From NCBI GenBank assembly GCA_002811645.1, contig PDIP01000088.1, positions 21,762 through 57,369 of the forward strand: 35,608 bases of DNA, in the 5' to 3' direction. Below, one piece after another: positions 1-10,196 of the stretch. The notes beneath the pieces are model-generated. The model did no database searches. It was not told where the DNA came from and saw nothing but the letters and a program-made list of their open reading frames with translations. The stretch's first letter is position 1. Each line of letters starts with the position of its first letter. The stretch is from Corallochytrium limacisporum. Its lineage: Eukaryota; Opisthokonta. The position numbers and the translations under genes are program-made.

Positions 1-16
1 GGGGAAGGGAGAAATT

Positions 17-95
17 GGTGCGAGGGCAGGGGGTTAGTTTCCTGCCCAACTCGAAATCAGCAGCTAGCCAGCACACCCGAAGAGGGGGCCCGGCA
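17..95. repeat. Terminal direct repeat, left copy (79 bp)
   Basis: Bases 17-95 are identical to bases 35530-35608, the last 79 bases of the window, in the same orientation. The left flanks differ: a purine-rich stretch ending in AAATT here, and a G-run followed by GAGAGAGG at the other copy. The right copy is cut off by the end of the window, so the true repeat may be longer. I saw no third copy. It may be a dispersed repeat, the overlap of a circular or tandem unit, or an assembly effect. Confidence 0.97.
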
Positions 96-523
96 AGCGC
101 ACAGAGGGAGAAAAGCGGGAACATTCGCGGTGGCGCTGCACAGATTGCGGTGGGTCTCGCTGTGTGGGCAAAATTTGCCACTTTTGAGAAGTGTTTGCTT
201 TGTGTTTGTTCGTTTGGTCACGATTCCAATTGGTGACTGGATTTCAAAGTTTCTGTGTAGGAATCACCGCAGTGGACCATCAACAGAAGTGATAATTGTA
301 TAGAGCGGAAAGGTAGAAGAGGTGAGATGATCTGGGTTCTAGCGAGCCGGCGACAAGCGCAATGAAATGACACGACGTCGTCCAACTTCAAATCGTTGAC
401 CAAATTGAGTGCGCAGGAAGCACCTTGCGACGAAAGGGGAAGGAAACTAGTAAGAATGACACTTAGAGAACAAAGTATCAGGTAGAGCGCCTGGAACAGT
501 CATGACGTGAGACACAGAATACG
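96..523. promoter_or_regulatory. 5' flank of the EPG5-like gene
   Basis: This stretch between the left repeat and the first gene holds no convincing coding region. Open frames here lack an ATG start or have shadow-like composition. It contains several upstream ATGs, for example at 456, that run into early stops. I see no clear TATA box. By position it should contain the EPG5 promoter and leader. Confidence 0.4.
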
Positions 524-3500
524 ATGGAGATCCAAAGGGAGAGGTCTGCGAAGGCCAAGGAAAAGGACATCACTCCTGCAGAGCAGACCGTGGGTCCAGA
601 GGGCCAAGTACCGGAATCGTTAAAACCGGAAGACTTCGGCTTAAAGCCAACCGCAGAGGCTGCTGATGAAACGGTGAAGTCAAAAGAAGTGCAGGACACT
701 AGTGCAGCAGAAGAATCTGCGGAGAAGGAGAACGACCCGACGGCTGAGTCAGCAGCAAAAGAGCAGCCTGCGTTAAGCACACACCTGCAATCATGGTACG
801 ACGAGTCTGCAAAGCAAGGTGGGCTGTATGCAGGGCTAGTGGATGAGATCCGTGCTATGGAGAAGGAAGAGTACATTGAACCCAAAGCACCGGAACAAGA
901 GTTTGAGGCCGACCGCGTCGAAGCGGCGGAACTAGAGCATCCAATCGGTACAGAAGCACCTGTGGTGGAGCAATTTCGGGAGGAAACCGTGCCACCAGAC
1001 GTACCGCCGCTGGTTTATTCGTTTCTCAGCGACGACCTGGCTGCCACCGCTGTGGTGCCGGCCTCCACGACAGTCTTTGAGAACATCCTAAGCGATACAC
1101 AGTGGGATCAACTGCACCAAAACGTCTTCATTGGCAGTCATGAGCGCATATTCAATCACCACATGCATCTGCGGCGTCGAAAAAGCTATTTACACACCCT
1201 GTTGGAGGACTGGTGCGCCACAGCGGAGAATCTGAATCGGGAGCGAAAGACTCTCAGCAACATACTTGCGGAATCAGAGTTATTGGAAGCGCTGGTCTGG
1301 GAGTCACAGTCAATGGCAGAGACTATCCAAGGCGAATGTGGGGACGGCTTGCAGCTCAAGCATACTTTTCAACACCAGAAAGTGGAGTACAAAGACGACG
1401 TGGTGGCCATCGTAGAATCGAGATGGCGGAGTACCTTTGCGAACTTTGCGCAGACAGTAGGTACGTCCGAGTTTAGGTACTACTCGATGAAGCACACGAT
1501 CGAAGCGGTACTTTGTCAGGTCATGCGCTCGGCGCATGAGAGTGATTCTGGTCGATCTGAAGGTGATGGCATGGAAGTGCCAAAGGGTAAGTTCAGAACC
1601 AAAGAATTTGAGCCAATGGCGGAAAATAAGGCTGAAACGGAGCTACCGGAAGGTCTGAACGGGGTCATTGAGAGTATTCATGACCTACTGCATATGATTG
1701 AGATTGTAGGAATCAAGACTAGGTCCCACAGGCGGCGGTCGTCTACCACTCATCGGGACGGTGAGGAAAGTTTGATAGATAAGGTTCTGGAAACCATGCA
1801 GAGATGGGTAAGTGATTTGTTTGAGCAATCTAGGCCGCTGCTGAGCTACGATGGTCATCGACTCCTGCTCCTCTGTTTGCTCAGATCATGGTCTTGCAGC
1901 AGATTGACCAAGACAATTCTTTCGTTTCCGAGCGGCCGCTTCCGTGACGAGATGACTGACTACGTTCTTTCTGTAATGGGCACTCTACTTACACCTCTAC
2001 CTCGGGATCAGATCTGGGAAGAACGTAATGTGCCTGAATTACATCAGACTCCGGGGCTGGAAGCTGAGATTGAAGACGATCTTACTGAGTACGAAGTTGT
2101 CCGTGACAAGGTGGAAGATGTACGTAAGACAGCCCAGAGTATGTTCCAGCTTGACGAAGACTCCTACCTTGCAATGCTCGACCAGATGCCTCTGAATCGC
2201 CTTGTAGTAACATTGATCGAAGAATTGGACTCACACGACCCACGTCGGATTATCAATGCTCTGGGTCGCTGCCGAGAGATCATTGAATTGTTGGCCTTGG
2301 TCCTAAGTCACTGGCCTACAGGGTCGTATCGTTTCATTCGCCGACGTGTCACGCTGAACATTCAGGAGATCCTGATTGTCTGCGCGACCAAAAGCCAAGA
2401 GTACGATCTGTCCCTGGAGGACAAACGCGGTGATCTCCTCAGCGAAGATCAGAGACCACTCCATCGCATCCTTTTTCTGGAGTCCCAGAATCTGCTACAG
2501 ATGTTCGTGGAGGTGATTTTGGCATCCCAGTCATTCGGGGTATGGCAGACTCTCGTAGATTTGCCGTACCGGCTCCTCAGCGATGATCTCGCCTGGCAAA
2601 TCTTCCACGAATTCCATATATCTGCCAACAACAACGAGGCTGCCGCTAAACGGCATCAGGTACGGTGTGCTGCGGATTGGGTTCGCATGCATGAAGAGGA
2701 CACCTCATTGCGCACTGCGTTCCGTGACAGGCTCATGCTATTTCATGAGGATGACGGATTTCATTTGTTGTCATCACTTGCGGCCCTGGGACTCAGTCGT
2801 GTGGAAGATCGTCATTCCATGCGCAGGTCACCGTCGGATGCTAGAAGTCCACAGACATCCACTCTCACTGAAGCAGTGATTTTGGAGATCTTTGAAATTT
2901 GCTACAAGGACCGCTTTGCACGTTCCAAGTACTACAAGGTTGGACGCGGTCTGTTGCGCAGCATGACGAGCGTTTACCCTCGGGGTCTGAGCTGTCTCCT
3001 GACAGAGATTGTGCGTCACTTTGATTCTATGGGAGCCATGGCCACGCATCTGTTTACTGATCTCCCGCTCCACTACTGGACGCCCGACAGTCATGATTTT
3101 GTGAATCTTGAGGCACTCTTGCTCAGTTCGGCTGTCAGTCTTTCGAAACTGAATGCTGCGAAGGGTGTGTTTGCGCGGGATCTGCTGCTGAGATTGAATT
3201 GGAAATGGATGAGCACTGAGGGTGGGCACCACAGGCCCTGTATTGATTCTGTTTCGCACCAGCGAGTGGCAATCATGGTGGTTAAATATTTGGCCAAGCT
3301 GGCGCAATCGGCAGTAGGCGGTGATGCATCTGTCACGGATATGTCTAGTAGTGGTGGCATAAGTACTTATGTGTCTTCTCTAGGTTATCTAGTCAGTACT
3401 GTCACGAAACCATTCGCCGGGCAGAAGACCGTGGATCTGAAAGTGATCGCCTGGGCCTGGGACCTGCTATTGCAGTTGCAGTTGTTGCCCCTTGATGGAC

Positions 3501-6500
3501 ACTTAGACGCGCCACCTGGAGTAGATTTCTATGTTGAGGTACGGGATGGCAGCCCAGAGACCGTGAGCAGTGTGGATATGTACGATCCCGTGGTCGTCGA
3601 TGACAACAAAAACCTGCCTGAGATGCTCACTAGAGTTGATCCGGCTATTGCTGCATACGTCTCGCTAATGCTCACCCCAGTGGGTCGTGAGTACTCAGTA
3701 TTTGCCCAGTCAGGAGCGCTCATGCTGCACGAAGTACTCAAGTGTGACCGGGAAGATGTCATTCTTCGAGTTGTACACGATGTCGTCTCTCGCCACATTG
3801 GCAATGAGAAGTTTCGGCTGCTGAACAATGTCGAATTTGGGAACTGGGTTGTAGCTCTCTTTGCAAAGCTCGAGGAAGTAGAGTCTTCCGCAACGATGAT
3901 GCCGTCTCTGGGACAGTACATGGCGTCCTATCTCAGCTACGGTGATGCGGGACGCATTAATCGAAGTGCTACACTGCCTGTGGGACACCAAGAACGTGAG
4001 GCCGCAGTCGAAGCGGAAGAGATGCAGGCGCTCTGTAATTTGATCTACAGCAGCATTCTGGGCCCGGCTTCCAAGTTAGATGAAAATTCCGTGTCTCGAT
4101 TGCTGTTTTGGGTCAACGCAGTCATGAAAGTACCGAATTGGACTCATAATCGTATGTGCCAGGTTGTGCTCAATTGCATAACTCAGGTTGCCTTTATGTA
4201 TAACAATGCTTACAACACGATCCTTGGACTCCTCACCAACGACTACCAGCGTCTGCTCATGGCCAACAGCAGCCGTGGCAAGGGTTACATCGACCAGGGC
4301 CTAGCATTGTCGCGCAAGTTTGTCAATATCGGGGGTTCATACGGACGAGAGAGTGCGTTAGTGGACCCGCTCTTGCTCGGACCTCCGCAGGCGCTACTGG
4401 AGGGCAGTAGTGGGGAGAATTCGGACGGCCTCAACGAAAGATCTACTGCTGGAGTTCTCATTGACGCAGAATGGGTGCAGAAGAGCTACCTGGGCCAGAT
4501 GCTCAATGCCTTGAAATCCATTGATCACTCATCAACGTCGATGCTGCCATACACAGTGTTCACTCTGCTGCTCACTGAAACCATCGCAGAGCGGAGCATG
4601 CGCCTGGAGGTAGGTAGGTATCTCATGAAGCGACCCGAGTTGGCCATTTGTGATGTCTCCAAACAACGGGATTTCAATCTTTACATGAATGTGGAGCACA
4701 TGGTTATTCATGATTGGTCACTGGCGATCTTGAATCTTCCAGATGACCATGACATTTTGCCCCTGTTCTTGCAAATGTGGTTCTGTCTTTACTATGAGAG
4801 CGTAGAAGATGTGAGCCGAAGCATGGTCGTCCATCACGACGACGGCGGTATGAACCTCGCGAACTGCTATCGTTTCGGTTTGCGCATTCTGGAGGGTGAA
4901 CCGCTCCGCATTGTGCAAAGAATCAAGACTAAACTACGAGCCTGCATTGGCGCTGCTGAGCGAGCCATTGGTCAGCCTCTGTCGAAGAAGAGGACCTCGT
5001 TGTATCAGGCCATGCTCAAGTGGATTGAAGATGACCGTCTCAACGCGAGACGGCAGCACGTGAATCTCAAACAACTAGGCTATGAGTACGATTTGGCACA
5101 TCTGATGACCGTTCTACAGCCTGACAGTCTGAAGGACATGCGTCAGAGCCTGTGGCGAGATTACGTCGACTGGTCTGCTGTTCACAAGGCTGTAGAGGCA
5201 CGGGCAGTGGTTATGCGAAGTGTTGTCAGCCCAACAGAAGAAAACGAGGACCTAGTACAGAGGGACAGTGACTTTGTATCCCGCAGGCTGGCAGCAAAGA
5301 CGGGCAAGTGGGTAACAGAGGCAGACGAGGATGATCAGAGGGAACCTGAGGTTATTGCGCGCCACGATTTTAGTCGTGTCCTGGAGGACATCGAAGTAGC
5401 AGCTGCGGATCCATTGGAGTGCCAGAAATTGATGCGCTCTGTCGAGTCCCAGTTGGACGAATTAGGCAAAACTGCCACCAGACTGACTGAGAATCAGGCC
5501 GGGTTCTTTGCTGCCCTAAAAAATCTATACCAGGAGTCGCAGGAGACTGTGGTCATGCAGTTGCGCTGCGATCGTGACCAGCTGGCCGATGGCACTCATG
5601 TGGACACGGAAGAGTGCTCTCGGCCAGCCAGGCTAATCTTCACAAAGACTGCGTACACCATCAATTCGAAGGAGGAAGGATCACTGCAACACCACCGGGA
5701 GGCAATTCTGCGTTACTACCGCAAGGGTGCTTGCTCAGAGGTGCTGGCGCGGCAAACATTTTTGATCAGCGAGGCCCTCCGTCGCACACTGGATGGTGAC
5801 GAGAGCAAGGGCCACCCGTTGTGGGCTGAAACTGTCAGCTACATTCGGCCACGGCACCGCAGCGTACAGTTTGCAACCAATGCAACTCAGTACGTCCTCG
5901 CCGTGCCAATTATGGTCAACACGACCATCGGCTCTGTCCTCATGAAGCAACTGAAGAAAGGCTGGATGCCCATCGAGAATAGTCAGGCGCTGCTGATGCT
6001 TCTCAAGGAGGCAAAAGAGTCCCGAGAGGATTATGACTATGGTAGCATCCTGTCCTTTGCTGACGCCATGGCTGATGAATGGTCTCCATTAACGGGTACG
6101 TGGGAGAAAGATGCCCAGACGGTCTATAATCATATTACTGCTGACCTAACCTTAGTTACGCAGAACATTTTGGCAAAGATTTTGCGAAGCTTTGATGCCT
6201 TCTATGAGCGTCGCCTCACCCGACCAGGGCCAGTCTGCACTGAGGAGACTGCCATGGCAGCCTTTGATGCGCTCAATCGCTGCACCAGCGGCCATCAGGT
6301 CGTTGCCATGTTACAAGTACTCTGCCACCACATTGCCTGCATGATGCGCACGTATGGACTATTGTTAATCACCAGACTCTTCCGCATGGCAACGACCACC
6401 GTCCGCTATGCAGACCCAGAGGAGCAGGGCCGCGGTTCTGACATTAATTCAGAATTCTGGCTGCGTTTGATAGAAGAGTGGCGACCTACCATTGCCGAGG

Positions 6501-8944
6501 AACCAGGAACTGCCCATCGCCTTCACCAGCTGATTGACAGTTTGCATGCCCCCGAAGAGGGACAACCGATCGAAAAGGCACAACAGCGAAGGAACAAATG
6601 CGTGAATCATTTATGTGGTCTTGGACAAGCGTTAGCCGTTCTCATGGAGGACACGTTTGCCTCTGAGGTACGAGCTAAGGCCCAGTCTGCGGATGCGTTT
6701 CGCAGCGGTGCTCCGGATGCAATGTCCATGACGGAGGCACTTTGGCAGTTCTACTGTCCATGGATACTGAGCAGCGAGCTCAGCATGGCCGCGGTTGATG
6801 ACCTGCTGCCTTTAGTGGCAGCCTATCTACGGTCTGTGGCGCACATTGCGCGCCTCAGACTTCCAGGCATGGAGCTGGCCATGCAGCACTTGATTGAAAT
6901 CTACATTTGCCACCGCAGTGCTCCGTACTTTCCGCGATTGAGACCGCTGCTTCAGGATCAGGCACCTTGGCAGTACTACCCGGTATCCACGAAGGACATG
7001 AAACAGTTACTGCGCATCCTAAACCACGACGACATTTCTGTACCTGCTCCTGGGGAACAGGATTTTCTTCTCTGGGCTAATGCCATGACCGACTGGCGCT
7101 GGGACGTCCTCTTCCACAACGATGACGGTCCTGAATTTGTGATTGCAGCGCTGAAACTATTGCTCACTCTCAATACGGAGCAAACCACGGAAGCCATTAG
7201 TCGTGTGATTGACCTCATCGTTGACACTGGGGATTTGCTTGCACTCAGCTCCCAGGAATTTAACCCGCTGAGGGAGATCTGTACGTTCTTGGCCAACGAC
7301 TGTCGTACAGATCCCGTGGCATCGTGGAATGCGCTGTATCTAATGTCCCGCCAGCTCCTTGCCCAGAGGCCAGGGTTTGCGGAGCGTGTAGTCTGCATTT
7401 CGCTTGAGATGTCTCTGCAAACATTGCGTACCGCCGCCCAGCACAGCCCGGACGCTGCGCTCAGCCTGGCATGTGCGTATGCAGACCTCCTTTTATACAC
7501 AGAGAAAGTTGTGGTCTACATGCAGCAGGACGAACGGTATGCGAAAGGCCGGGTGCTGATCAGCCAGCGCCGAATAGATCTGTGGTGCGGTCTCTTCCGC
7601 GTGGTTGAGGATTGCTACATTCACGTACAGCCGAACAGCACCCAACAGCAAATCTTGCAGGCCACGAGTAATGGTAGCACCAGCCTCAGCAACACTACGG
7701 TCGCGGCGGCTGCGTCATCGGTGTTGGGCATGGGTGTAAACAACAGCAATTTGGCCACTACTGCACCCATCAATGCCCACCAATCACCTGGAGAAGACTT
7801 TCTGCTTCTGATTCCACTGCTGAGCTACCTTGTTCAGGAGCACCGGCAGCTGATGAAGGGTACTAGTGGCAACAGCATAAACACCCGCATCAACGCATCC
7901 TTGTCCTCGACCCAACTGCGCCTGCCCTGGCAATACCTTGGAATGTGCATGGAGCGGGATCATGACCTACTGCAGTGCCTGGATATACTTGTTTACCTCT
8001 CTGCCACCTACGCGGAAGAGCAAGAGGAAAATGGATTCAGCTCTACTGCCAGTGCACCTAGCCTCGTCAATTCCTCGTCTTTGATGGCGTCACTCTTTGT
8101 CATTCTCGACGACTACATGGGAGACGATTTTCGTCCGCTCGAACTCCTGCGCCGTGCTGAGGGTTACGGGTTGTATCTCGCATGTGTGGTCATCCTTGCG
8201 TACTGTTTGCACGATCTACAGCACCAGGGCTCTTCGCGGGCTCGCTTGGGGAATAATCAGGTCTTTGAACTCCTCACTGCTGTGGGTGACCTAATCATCA
8301 CCTGGCGACCGTCCAAGGCCGTGTCACGTCGCCATAGTATGTGTGAGGCGGTTCCATTAAGGACATGTTTTGATCAGTCGTTGACAGTCATCCCCTTGCT
8401 CAGTGCATATGTCGGCCTCCTACAGTTCCAGTCTGAGGTTACACGGATCCGTTCTTGCCTGAAAGGCGTGCAGGACCATGCTACATGGCTTACCTCCTCA
8501 AGTTCGGCCCAGGCATCCATGTACGGCCGCCTGCTCAGTGTCGTTGGCTATGAACAGGCACCTGCCGTTGACAACACGGTCACGGTCTTTGTGCGTCTCT
8601 GTGCGCTCGTCTGCGCCTACATTCGCGCCTACGACGCAGGTTTTGTACCTGAGGATATGACTCAGGCTATGACCTGCAAGGCAGAGGCCGCGAAGATGCG
8701 CCAGCAGGTCAGGGATAATAGCGAGAACCGCTTACCAAATCATACCCAGCTCATGAGCGCCCTGGACGAGGCTCTGGACACCCGCGGTGGCAATTTAGGC
8801 CGCAGCGTGCAATTCGTGCACAGTGTAAGCCGAGCGATGCTAGGACCGCTTCTGTGGAGTGTGCTGGATCCGATACCTTCAGTTTTGGTAGAGGCATCAT
8901 CGCAAGTTACGCGGGAACGAACAACGTCAGGAGAGTCTGCGTGA
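524..8944 (+). CDS. EPG5: EPG5-like autophagy tethering protein (ectopic P-granules 5 homolog)
   Basis: A single 2806-residue open frame, slightly longer than animal EPG5 (about 2,580). I recognise it from conserved alpha-helical blocks. Residues about 785-900 align with the EPG5 stretch that runs from VLEIYE through KVGRELL to LFKELPLYLW (here VLEIFEI, KVGRGLL, LFTDLPLHYW). Residues about 1040-1075 (YVSLMLTPVG) and about 1515-1540 (YDLAHLMTVLQ) also match. EPG5 is known in animals as a RAB7 effector that tethers autophagosomes to late endosomes and lysosomes for fusion. The first about 115 residues are Glu/Ala/Lys-rich and probably disordered. A Ser/Asn/Thr-rich insert lies near residues 2370-2420. 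No membrane segment is evident. It converges on the 210-aa gene, with stop codons 116 bp apart. Family assignment is by eye from remembered human sequence, so it is strong but unscored. Confidence 0.85.
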   Translation: MEIQRERSAKAKEKDITPAEQTVGPEGQVPESLKPEDFGLKPTAEAADETVKSKEVQDTSAAEESAEKENDPTAESAAKEQPALSTHLQSWYDESAKQGGLYAGLVDEIRAMEKEEYIEPKAPEQEFEADRVEAAELEHPIGTEAPVVEQFREETVPPDVPPLVYSFLSDDLAATAVVPASTTVFENILSDTQWDQLHQNVFIGSHERIFNHHMHLRRRKSYLHTLLEDWCATAENLNRERKTLSNILAESELLEALVWESQSMAETIQGECGDGLQLKHTFQHQKVEYKDDVVAIVESRWRSTFANFAQTVGTSEFRYYSMKHTIEAVLCQVMRSAHESDSGRSEGDGMEVPKGKFRTKEFEPMAENKAETELPEGLNGVIESIHDLLHMIEIVGIKTRSHRRRSSTTHRDGEESLIDKVLETMQRWVSDLFEQSRPLLSYDGHRLLLLCLLRSWSCSRLTKTILSFPSGRFRDEMTDYVLSVMGTLLTPLPRDQIWEERNVPELHQTPGLEAEIEDDLTEYEVVRDKVEDVRKTAQSMFQLDEDSYLAMLDQMPLNRLVVTLIEELDSHDPRRIINALGRCREIIELLALVLSHWPTGSYRFIRRRVTLNIQEILIVCATKSQEYDLSLEDKRGDLLSEDQRPLHRILFLESQNLLQMFVEVILASQSFGVWQTLVDLPYRLLSDDLAWQIFHEFHISANNNEAAAKRHQVRCAADWVRMHEEDTSLRTAFRDRLMLFHEDDGFHLLSSLAALGLSRVEDRHSMRRSPSDARSPQTSTLTEAVILEIFEICYKDRFARSKYYKVGRGLLRSMTSVYPRGLSCLLTEIVRHFDSMGAMATHLFTDLPLHYWTPDSHDFVNLEALLLSSAVSLSKLNAAKGVFARDLLLRLNWKWMSTEGGHHRPCIDSVSHQRVAIMVVKYLAKLAQSAVGGDASVTDMSSSGGISTYVSSLGYLVSTVTKPFAGQKTVDLKVIAWAWDLLLQLQLLPLDGHLDAPPGVDFYVEVRDGSPETVSSVDMYDPVVVDDNKNLPEMLTRVDPAIAAYVSLMLTPVGREYSVFAQSGALMLHEVLKCDREDVILRVVHDVVSRHIGNEKFRLLNNVEFGNWVVALFAKLEEVESSATMMPSLGQYMASYLSYGDAGRINRSATLPVGHQEREAAVEAEEMQALCNLIYSSILGPASKLDENSVSRLLFWVNAVMKVPNWTHNRMCQVVLNCITQVAFMYNNAYNTILGLLTNDYQRLLMANSSRGKGYIDQGLALSRKFVNIGGSYGRESALVDPLLLGPPQALLEGSSGENSDGLNERSTAGVLIDAEWVQKSYLGQMLNALKSIDHSSTSMLPYTVFTLLLTETIAERSMRLEVGRYLMKRPELAICDVSKQRDFNLYMNVEHMVIHDWSLAILNLPDDHDILPLFLQMWFCLYYESVEDVSRSMVVHHDDGGMNLANCYRFGLRILEGEPLRIVQRIKTKLRACIGAAERAIGQPLSKKRTSLYQAMLKWIEDDRLNARRQHVNLKQLGYEYDLAHLMTVLQPDSLKDMRQSLWRDYVDWSAVHKAVEARAVVMRSVVSPTEENEDLVQRDSDFVSRRLAAKTGKWVTEADEDDQREPEVIARHDFSRVLEDIEVAAADPLECQKLMRSVESQLDELGKTATRLTENQAGFFAALKNLYQESQETVVMQLRCDRDQLADGTHVDTEECSRPARLIFTKTAYTINSKEEGSLQHHREAILRYYRKGACSEVLARQTFLISEALRRTLDGDESKGHPLWAETVSYIRPRHRSVQFATNATQYVLAVPIMVNTTIGSVLMKQLKKGWMPIENSQALLMLLKEAKESREDYDYGSILSFADAMADEWSPLTGTWEKDAQTVYNHITADLTLVTQNILAKILRSFDAFYERRLTRPGPVCTEETAMAAFDALNRCTSGHQVVAMLQVLCHHIACMMRTYGLLLITRLFRMATTTVRYADPEEQGRGSDINSEFWLRLIEEWRPTIAEEPGTAHRLHQLIDSLHAPEEGQPIEKAQQRRNKCVNHLCGLGQALAVLMEDTFASEVRAKAQSADAFRSGAPDAMSMTEALWQFYCPWILSSELSMAAVDDLLPLVAAYLRSVAHIARLRLPGMELAMQHLIEIYICHRSAPYFPRLRPLLQDQAPWQYYPVSTKDMKQLLRILNHDDISVPAPGEQDFLLWANAMTDWRWDVLFHNDDGPEFVIAALKLLLTLNTEQTTEAISRVIDLIVDTGDLLALSSQEFNPLREICTFLANDCRTDPVASWNALYLMSRQLLAQRPGFAERVVCISLEMSLQTLRTAAQHSPDAALSLACAYADLLLYTEKVVVYMQQDERYAKGRVLISQRRIDLWCGLFRVVEDCYIHVQPNSTQQQILQATSNGSTSLSNTTVAAAASSVLGMGVNNSNLATTAPINAHQSPGEDFLLLIPLLSYLVQEHRQLMKGTSGNSINTRINASLSSTQLRLPWQYLGMCMERDHDLLQCLDILVYLSATYAEEQEENGFSSTASAPSLVNSSSLMASLFVILDDYMGDDFRPLELLRRAEGYGLYLACVVILAYCLHDLQHQGSSRARLGNNQVFELLTAVGDLIITWRPSKAVSRRHSMCEAVPLRTCFDQSLTVIPLLSAYVGLLQFQSEVTRIRSCLKGVQDHATWLTSSSSAQASMYGRLLSVVGYEQAPAVDNTVTVFVRLCALVCAYIRAYDAGFVPEDMTQAMTCKAEAAKMRQQVRDNSENRLPNHTQLMSALDEALDTRGGNLGRSVQFVHSVSRAMLGPLLWSVLDPIPSVLVEASSQVTRERTTSGESA

Positions 8945-9020
8945 ACTTCAGAAAGCTTGAGCACGCGAACACAAGCAGCTCGCTAACCGGTTATCAAATT
9001 CGATGCTAGTTCTTTAAAAT

Positions 9021-9026
9021 TTTAAT
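9021..9026 (-). promoter_or_regulatory. Candidate poly(A) signal (ATTAAA) for the 210-aa gene
   Basis: On the minus strand this reads ATTAAA, about 35 bases beyond the stop codon of the 210-aa gene, in the 116-bp gap shared with the EPG5 3' end. The position is right for a polyadenylation signal, but the hexamer is common by chance. No AATAAA is visible for EPG5 on the plus strand of the same gap. Confidence 0.35.
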
Positions 9027-9060
9027 ATGGATATGCTTTCGTTTGCATTCAATTACATGT

Positions 9061-9693
9061 TTACATGACCAAGGTCCTTGCACTGATTGAACTCGAGCTG
9101 GAGAGCAAGAGCAGTCTGCCCCGGTGCAGCGCTCTGTAGTATATGCTCCCGTCCAGATCAAGGGTAATTGCCTGTAGTGACCGTGGCAGGGTGCCGACAA
9201 CACGCACAAATATGGCATATGTCTTCCAGAGTTCGCTACGTTGGACAACGATCTCCGTGCTATCGTCATCTACAGTTGAAGAACAAACTAAGCAGACGCT
9301 TAGAAGATGGTTCGTGTCCTCGGTGAGGTACAAAGACGCTAGGTAGCGTCGTAAGGCGGCCATATTGGGGTAGTAGCGGAACTTGATGCGATGAAGACAA
9401 GCCCGAATCTCTCCCGTTGGAATCCCTTCGTCCATTTGATCGGTTCCAATAAAATCCTCGAACGCCTGCTCCACCAAGGGCCTGACCAACTCATGAGCAA
9501 TAATTATTACGCTTTGCCTATCGTCGTTTGAATTGTCCACAATTTGCCACGCGTGACCCAGAATTAGTGAAACAACAGTGTTATTCTGGCCACCGTCTTG
9601 GCTGTTCGCTGCTTCAGAGACTATCAGCACCGGATCCTCAACCGCAATATCTGCCAACGAAGGTTGAGTTTGTTCTTTCGTTGAGTCGTGCAT
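9061..9693 (-). CDS. Unknown 210-aa protein, possibly degenerate RecA-fold (SWSAP1-like)
   Basis: A complete 210-residue frame with one possible ATG. It lies tail-to-tail with EPG5 and head-to-head with PWP2, which fits the layout of every other gene here. I do not recognise a family firmly. The order of elements resembles a RecA-like fold: a strand SLILG near residue 42, a helix, a strand VIIIAHE near residue 62, then IKFRYYPNMAALRRYLASLY near residues 103-122 and a hydrophobic strand LLSVCLVC. That order recalls small RAD51-paralogue partners such as SWSAP1. No Walker A motif (GxxGxGK[T/S]) is present, so it would be a non-ATPase version. The C terminus is Leu/Ser-rich. It is likely a real gene because of its length, ATG start and position. 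The fold idea is speculative. Confidence 0.6.
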   Translation of the reverse strand: MHDSTKEQTQPSLADIAVEDPVLIVSEAANSQDGGQNNTVVSLILGHAWQIVDNSNDDRQSVIIIAHELVRPLVEQAFEDFIGTDQMDEGIPTGEIRACLHRIKFRYYPNMAALRRYLASLYLTEDTNHLLSVCLVCSSTVDDDSTEIVVQRSELWKTYAIFVRVVGTLPRSLQAITLDLDGSIYYRALHRGRLLLLSSSSSISARTLVM

Positions 9694-10196
9694 TCCTATA
9701 TTCCACCGCTTTCATTGTTTCCTCGGCATAGATCTTTCCCTTGAGCTCATAGACGCCTGTCGTTCACAGCAGGAGAACGCTGTCCCACTTACGTACCCGA
9801 GCAATTCTTTCTCCCTCTTCGAACCGGCAGTCCGAATTGTTCGCGCCCAACTGATAGAACCCAAACTGAAATATTAATTAGGCCCCCGATCCCCACGCGG
9901 GTCTCTGGTCTCCTGTGCTTGGGTGGAGGGGGAGGTAAAGCGGGGGGTAAGGCTGTGGGACCCGCGCACACGCATATTTATGCCTTGTGGGGGGGTCGGC
10001 TTGTCAGGTGTTTCAGAGGCACACTGCAGATGTCATCTCACCATCTCTGAGAGGTAATATTTATAGGCATGGCGGAAAATTTGAGAGACAGAAATAGAGT
10101 AGTAGGAAGCAGACATGTAACCATGTGACTCTTGATATCGGACATGTTGATATTGGAGTACCAGAAAACAGAAACTTAGCCACAGACCAGAGAATC
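9694..10196. promoter_or_regulatory. Divergent spacer between the 210-aa gene and PWP2
   Basis: This 503-bp spacer separates two head-to-head genes and should hold both promoters. It contains a G-rich patch around 9921-9948 and an AT-rich stretch at 9869-9881 next to ATTAGGCCC (9877-9885). Its right end carries several short upstream frames ahead of PWP2: ATG at 10069 to TGA at 10128, ATG-TAA at 10114, and ATG at 10142. No longer coding region is supported. Confidence 0.4.
10069..10128 (+). promoter_or_regulatory. Candidate upstream ORF (19 codons) before PWP2
   Basis: ATG at 10069 opens a 19-codon frame whose last sense codon is itself an ATG (10123) directly followed by TGA. A separate ATG-TAA pair sits at 10114-10119. 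If transcription starts upstream of 10069, these would precede the PWP2 ATG at 10197 and could lower or gate its translation. The transcription start is unknown, so this is only a candidate. Confidence 0.3.

Noticed and set aside
15-236. Open frame of 73 codons at the left end
   Set aside because: It begins at TTG rather than ATG, lies over the terminal repeat and has composition unlike the real genes.
10125-10196. N-terminal extension of PWP2 from a GTG
   Set aside because: Not an ATG, and the known PWP2 N terminus matches exactly from the ATG at 10197.
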